From Ariolimax columbianus (Eukaryota > Mollusca > Gastropoda > Stylommatophora > Arionidae), in the NCBI GenBank assembly GCA_036924085.1, contig JAVGWX010000005.1, positions 79,753,547 through 79,817,546 on the forward strand: a stretch of DNA of 64,000 nucleotides, written 5' to 3'. The notes under the pieces are model-generated. The model was not told where the DNA came from and searched no databases. It worked only from the letters and a program-made list of their open reading frames with translations. Numbering within the stretch: position 1 is the first letter of the stretch; each line of letters opens with the position of its first letter. Below are positions 59,306 through 64,000 of the stretch, in pieces. The position numbers were made by a program, and so were the translations under genes.

Positions 59306-60696
59306 ACCATTCAACCCTCTTTCTCTTAGCACTCCATCTCCCCTAGTTCAATAATCAGCTGGTTAACCTCCCCTACATTTTATAACTTCCTCTTTTGGTT
59401 TCCTTTTTGACAGCCCATTATTTTGTTATTTCCGACATTATCGTTTCTGTTTATGCACAATATTAGTCACATTTGATACTGTTTCCAGATTAATCGTGTA
59501 GATTTGCCAGAACGTTTCACCTGAATTGTCGTGTCTCTTATGTCGTGTCTCTGACAAAGACCATTTTGCCGAATCTAGGTCGCTGTTTTGTATTTGTGAC
59601 AACGCAAAACTGATCCATACTAATATCTGAACGAGTTTACTTTGAGCATGAAGTTCGAGAAACCGATAGCCGATAATTATGATACTGGTGGACAGACAAA
59701 GGGCTATAAGTTCAACATCTCGGCTGGACGTAAGCTTGTTTGTCTATCAGTAGTAATTATAAACCTATATGTAATTACATCACGTACACTCTGCAGTAAC
59801 TGATGGGGCAAACAGCTCTTATTACTCATCCATATACATTCTCTGGTATCCCATCAATCGATATAAACGCTGTGATTAATTGTTTTTTAATAGCGAGTTT
59901 GATGGATTCAGTTTTACCGAAGCGCCGTGTTTACCTTTAAAAAAGAAAGCAAGCACAACGAAGAACAAAATGGACGCCGCAGAGGTTATCATCACTTCCT
60001 GACTAAACCAGATTTAGCCATTTCCCGCGGCGCTTTGATCCCCCGACTGCTCTGGCCCCGGAATTGCCATTGTGTAAACTCTCTCTCCTGGAGTAAATAA
60101 AACCGGAGCCAGGTCTCAGTTGGTATTCCTTCATAACGTAGCTGCTGGAGGAGCAGAGGTAAACAGCTCTTCAGCACCTGGCCATGATTTCCACGTTAGA
60201 TTGCTCATATAGAAATATACTGGACCAGTTTTTATCTCCATGGTCGATCACTTTATCGTTTTCACTTGAAAAGTCCAATCTGGCACTCACACAAATTTGG
60301 ACTTTACTGTAAGTATTATTTGTCTTGTACCTTGTTTTTTTCTCTCTAATTGTTCGTTAGTTTCTTTTTTGTTCTTCTTGTTCTTTGTCTATCTGTCTAT
60401 CTTTCATTTTGTGTCATTTCTCCCTGTCCCAATTAATAACTTTCTAATTTTCTTTCTACTTGTATATCTTTCTTTTCTATTTGTCTTTCTTTCTTCCTTT
60501 GTTTATTTCTGCCTATATTGTTTGTCTTCTTATAAACATTTTTGTCAAGCTGGACGTCTCTTCTTTCTTTCAACATTCGCAATACATTGTTATGTTGTAT
60601 TAAGCATTACATAAACATCAACCCAAATTACGTAGATGGTTACTATAAGACTAACAATTTAACAACAATAACAAGAGAAGTAAATTAACAACTTTC
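59306..60696. other. Nothing recognised
   Basis: The GC-richer patch at 59970-60180 has an open minus-strand frame of 61 codons but no known domain. 60330-60530 is T-rich with TTCTTTCT runs. Confidence 0.35.
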
Positions 60697-60711
60697 ATAC
60701 GTTGGGAAAGG

Positions 60712-61072
60712 GATCAAGATGCTGAGCAGCGCATGAGCTGCAGTGGTCAGCGACCCATAGCTGACTGCTAGGGTCAGGGCCAGCGAACCATAGCTGCCAA
60801 GACCCTTCCACACCTCCACGCGGTGATCCTGGATAACAGGCTGCAGCAGGGCAGACTGGCTAAGGAGAAGGGATCGAAGGGGGAATGCTAACCAGGTACT
60901 CAAAAAATGCTTGCTGAAGTCGGATGTGTTGGACCGAAAGGTGCAAATATCGCAGTCAAGCTGTAAACTACAACACAACGCATTCCGTTCTCTGGACTAC
61001 ATTCTGCTACTTAAGCCCTTTCAGGGTTTGGTAGTGGGAGATTGAGAACGAACGAAGAAGGAGAAGAAGAAG
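60712..61072 (+). mobile_element. ~350-bp GAA-tailed SINE, left member of a tandem pair
   Basis: Full length from GATCAAGATGCTGAGCAGCG to GAACGAACGAAGAAGGAGAA. It is flanked by ATACGTTGGGAAAGG (60697-60711) and ATATGTTGGGAAAAGG (61073-61088), an imperfect target duplication. Confidence 0.94.
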
Positions 61073-61088
61073 ATATGTTGGGAAAAGG

Positions 61089-61450
61089 AATCAAGATGCT
61101 GAGCAGTGCATGCGCTGTAGCGGCCAGCTAACCGAAGGCGGCCTGCTAACGCCAGGGCCAGCGAATCAGAGCTGCCAAGACCCTTCTGCACCTCCACGTG
61201 TTGATCACGAATAACAGGCTGCAGCATGGCAGACTGGCTAAGGAAAATGGATCGAAGAGAGAATGAAGACTCGGTAACCCCCCAAAAAACTATGCTGAAA
61301 TTGGATGTGTCGAGATGAAAGAATCGAGACTGCAATTTCGCTGTCAAACTGTAAACTTCCACATAATTGCGTTCTACATACACTATCCTGCAATTTGCAA
61401 AACCCTTTTTAGGGTTTGGTAGTTTGAGAATGAGTGACGAAGGAGAAGAC
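61089..61450 (+). mobile_element. ~350-bp SINE, right (older) member of a tandem pair
   Basis: It starts AATCAAGATGCTGAGCAGTG and ends GAATGAGTGACGAAGGAGAA. It is clearly more diverged than its left neighbour. No third copy of the flanking duplication is evident. Confidence 0.9.
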
Positions 61451-61926
61451 GTGTTTAGAAAATATTTTATGTCAATTTTAAATGGATTTGACGATTTTGT
61501 GTGTGTGTGTGTGTGTGTAAAATGTGCGATTTTTAAAAACAAAATGTACTCTGACAAAAGTTATTTTTAACCAAAAATATCAGATTTCGTGATTAATTCC
61601 TCTGGTGAAAGGTCAAAGAGGTGTATGTGTATAGTACACGTATAACGTGAGTGAAAATGCTCGATTCTCATAACAAATATAATATTTACTCTTATTTAGT
61701 TATTATACACTTTTGTATTCACATGTCACTCTCACTCACTTTGTGTTGCACAATTCACCGACTCCAAAAATACGGGAACAAAAATTACTTCATCAAATAT
61801 TCAGGGTAATGAAAAGCATATTGTCATAGACAACTTTTTGTACCCCTTAAAAAATGGTTTAAAAAATGTAATTTAAAAACTGAAAATGTTTATCGTGTAT
61901 AGATAGAGCTGTTGCGAGCCGTACAA
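61451..61926. other. Spacer with (GT)n tract
   Basis: A GT run lies at 61499-61519. Otherwise the sequence is AT-rich without recognised features. Confidence 0.45.
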
Positions 61927-62322
61927 ATGTTTCTTGATTTCTTGTTTGAAGTTCACTGCGCTGTATTTATCGTCTTACGAACCCAGTACATTCGATTTCA
62001 ACACGTAGTTCTTAAATCGGTCAAGTTTCCAAAGGGTCCGACTTTACTGGTTCATGAATACGAGCAGACGTTTAATGGCTATGTGTGTGAGAAGTGCACA
62101 GTAACCACGAGGCTACACCATCAAGTACATATCTGTACATGCAATTACATCTTTGAAGCTGATATAGAAAAGTGCGAAGCATTCATTCCAGAACCATGGA
62201 TATGGAGCCAGGACCAGTCCCAAAAAATCTTGGAGGTTCCAGGGATAACGAAGAAATGTGAGTATTCGGCAACAGAACAAAAACTCTATGTTCAACAGAA
62301 ACTCAAGAGACTAGGGTACTAA
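61927..62322 (+). other. Unrecognised open frame before the 48-bp array
   Basis: From the first ATG (61927) the plus strand is open for about 131 codons. It contains YVCEKCTVTTRLHHQVHICT-C, a Cys/His-rich stretch that might bind metal, and a Trp/Pro segment (PEPWIWSQDQ). Its last dozen codons already lie in a diverged first unit of the 48-bp array. It may be a host exon or part of the LINE whose RNase H lies downstream. I cannot tell. Confidence 0.28.
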
Positions 62323-62957
62323 CTCTTGGACACACGTTCTGCAGGAGCTCAAGAGACAGTACCCTAGCCACTCTTGGACACATGTTTTGCAGGAGCCCAA
62401 GAGACACTACCCTAGCCACTCTTGGACACGTTTTGGAGGAGCCCAAGAGACAGTACCCTAGCCACTCTTGGACACACGCACGTTCTACAGGAGCCCAAGA
62501 GACACTACCCTAGCAACTCTTGGACACACGTTCTACAGGAGCTCAAGAGACACTACCCTAGCCACTCTTGGACACGCGTTCTACAGGAGCTCAAGAGACA
62601 CTACCCTAGCAACTCTTGGACACACGTTCTACAGGAGCTCAAGAGACACTACCCTAGTAACTCTTGGACACACGTTCTACAGGAACTCAAGAGACACTAC
62701 CCTAGCAACTCTTGGACACACGTTCTACAGGAGCTCAAGAGACACTACCCTAGCCACTCTTGGACACGTTCTACAGGAGCTCAAGAGACACTACCCTAGC
62801 AACTCTTGGACACACGTTCTACAGGAGCTCAAGAGACACTACCCTAGCAACTCTTGGACACACGTTCTACAGGAGCTCAAGAGACACTACCCTAGCCACT
62901 CTTGGACACGTTCTACAGGAGCTCAAGAGACAGTACCCTAGCAACTCTTGGACACAC
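62312..62957. repeat. 48-bp minisatellite, about 13 units, amplified LINE coding sequence
   Basis: The unit is CAGGAGCTCAAGAGACACTA plus CCCTAGCAACTCTTGGACAC plus ACGTTCTA. In the frame of the following RNase H each unit reads LQELKRHYPSNSWTHV, and the last unit runs directly into YTDGSS. Two units are shortened by a few bases, which changes frame. Confidence 0.96.
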
Positions 62958-63540
62958 GTGTACACAGATGGATCGTCCTTGGTGAACGAAAAAAGGGGAG
63001 GCAGGGGAATCTAAATCGCATTCTTCAACGGCAAAATTAGAGTAGCTTGCTCCAAGCCATCTCAAGTCCCAAACAAGATAGACTCTCACATTAAATAAAA
63101 TACAACATCGGATTGCTGTCCCCTCAGAAGCCAGATCTAGTCCTACAGTGGATTCCGGCCTACTGTTGGATCCTTGGAAACGAGAAAGCGGATGAGTTCG
63201 CAAAAGACTGAAGAAACGGCATACAGACTCGCTATCTATATAACTTCAGAAAAGCGGAAACATTCGGTAATGATCGATAGAGACGGAATGGAGAGACCAG
63301 CCCACAGATAAAGCCAGAGGGTGATATCTTGGACAGACTTGACATATATGGGCAGACATGGATATTTAGACTCAGAACGGGACATTGCAGACTCAAGAAC
63401 CACCTCCACAGAATGGGCCTAGAGACACCGCCACATATCCTTCTGGCCTGTTCTACTTATACTGACCAAAGAGAATCAGCCTGGTCCGGGAGAGCGACAA
63501 TTCTCGAAAAGTTGTAGGGGACCGGCAAAGACTTGAAACG
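62957..63540 (+). mobile_element. LINE RNase H domain and C-terminus
   Basis: The plus strand reads WTHVYTDGSSLVNEKRGG (first Asp), QWIPAYCWILGNEKADEFAK (His and final Asp), DRLDIYGQTWIFRLRTGHCR, LKNHLHRMG and PPHILLACSTYTDQRE. Stops at 63012 and elsewhere and frameshifts make it inactive. It differs from the GAA-tailed family (no FFEKIMVTV end) and resembles 12720-13265. Confidence 0.85.
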
Positions 63541-64000
63541 TAGTCTCCTTCATGAACCTCACCGGGCTAGAAGCATAGCATCAGTTGATCGAAGAAGAAA
63601 AGGAAGAAGTACAAAACATACTTGTTATAAATGGTTCATTGAGACCTGACAATCATTGCAAAGGTCCCTTCATTGGCTTATAACGAGTGATCACAGTATT
63701 TTAATTGAACAGTAAAATCTGATATTCGTTGACAAAGAATTGAACTTTGTTGTAAGTATCATTTATTATAATAATTATTTTGTAAATTACTATTATTTTG
63801 TAAATTACTATTATTTTGTAAATTACTAATTGTTTGACTATATTCTGCATTTTTCATTCCTCTTTCACTTTAAAAGTTTTCTTATCCTCCTTTCTGTCCA
63901 TCTTTGATTCCGCCTTCAACACCCTCTTTTTATAACCTTCATTAATTCTTTCGGACTGGCTTGCTGTCTTGTTATCGTCTGTAAATTTGTCCAATCTCTT
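63541..64000. other. 3' flank with short tandem repeat
   Basis: TTTTGTAAATTACTATTAT is repeated about three times at 63764-63832. Otherwise the sequence is AT-rich without recognised features. Confidence 0.6.

Noticed and set aside
59992..60177. Possible host exon in the GC-richer patch (MLKSCLPLLLQQLRYEGIP...)
   Set aside because: No recognisable domain, no convincing splice sites and no neighbouring exon could be found.

Overview
The window is eukaryotic, and the gene and transposon content points to an animal. It has spliced exons of a conserved metazoan gene, several lineages of non-LTR retrotransposon, tRNA-derived SINEs, mariner-type DNA transposons and about two dozen minisatellite arrays. 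There are no operons, ribosome binding sites or prokaryotic gene layout. The mix of GAA-tailed RT-RNase H LINEs, CR1-like LINEs and SINEs resembles mollusc genomes, most likely a heterobranch gastropod. That taxonomic guess is inference from memory of such elements, not proof.

The one host gene I can reconstruct is NAA38 (LSMD1), an auxiliary Sm-like subunit of the NatC N-terminal acetyltransferase, on the minus strand. Four exons at 21504-21521, 9975-10092, 6750-6821 and 2795-2970 join with matching phases into a 127-residue protein, close to the 125 residues of the human protein as I remember it. The gene occupies about 18.7 kb because its three introns are full of LINE and SINE fragments and minisatellites (59, 98, 36, 30, 34 and 37 bp units).

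Region by region. 1-2400 has the edge of a LINE RNase H copy, a SINE fragment and an RTE-type reverse transcriptase relic. 2570-21521 is NAA38 and its intronic repeats, including a CR1-like LINE at 18055-19885. 22300-29200 holds LINE C-terminal fragments, two mariner relics, a 775-bp GATA/GACA array and a 69-bp minisatellite. 29900-38235 holds a tRNA-like SINE, a LINE with a SINE nested in it, a 32-bp satellite, an AP-endonuclease fragment, mariner and DDE transposase relics, and a LINE-SINE tandem flanked by three copies of one 11-bp target duplication. 38690-53035 is a mosaic of LINE fragments and arrays (54-bp, 46-bp, 15-bp). 54171-56856 is the best-preserved LINE, with RT and RNase H. 57800-64000 holds simple repeats, a tandem SINE pair and a LINE RNase H domain preceded by an in-frame 48-bp amplification.

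The elements interact. The GAA-tailed LINE is a plausible source of the machinery for the ~350-bp GAA-tailed SINE: the two share tail type, 5' truncation and, at one site, the very same target duplication. Three SINE types share a core motif. Minisatellite units recur inside or beside transposon sequence, and one array is an amplified piece of LINE coding sequence. I found no bacterial-type system, CRISPR array or recognisable virus.
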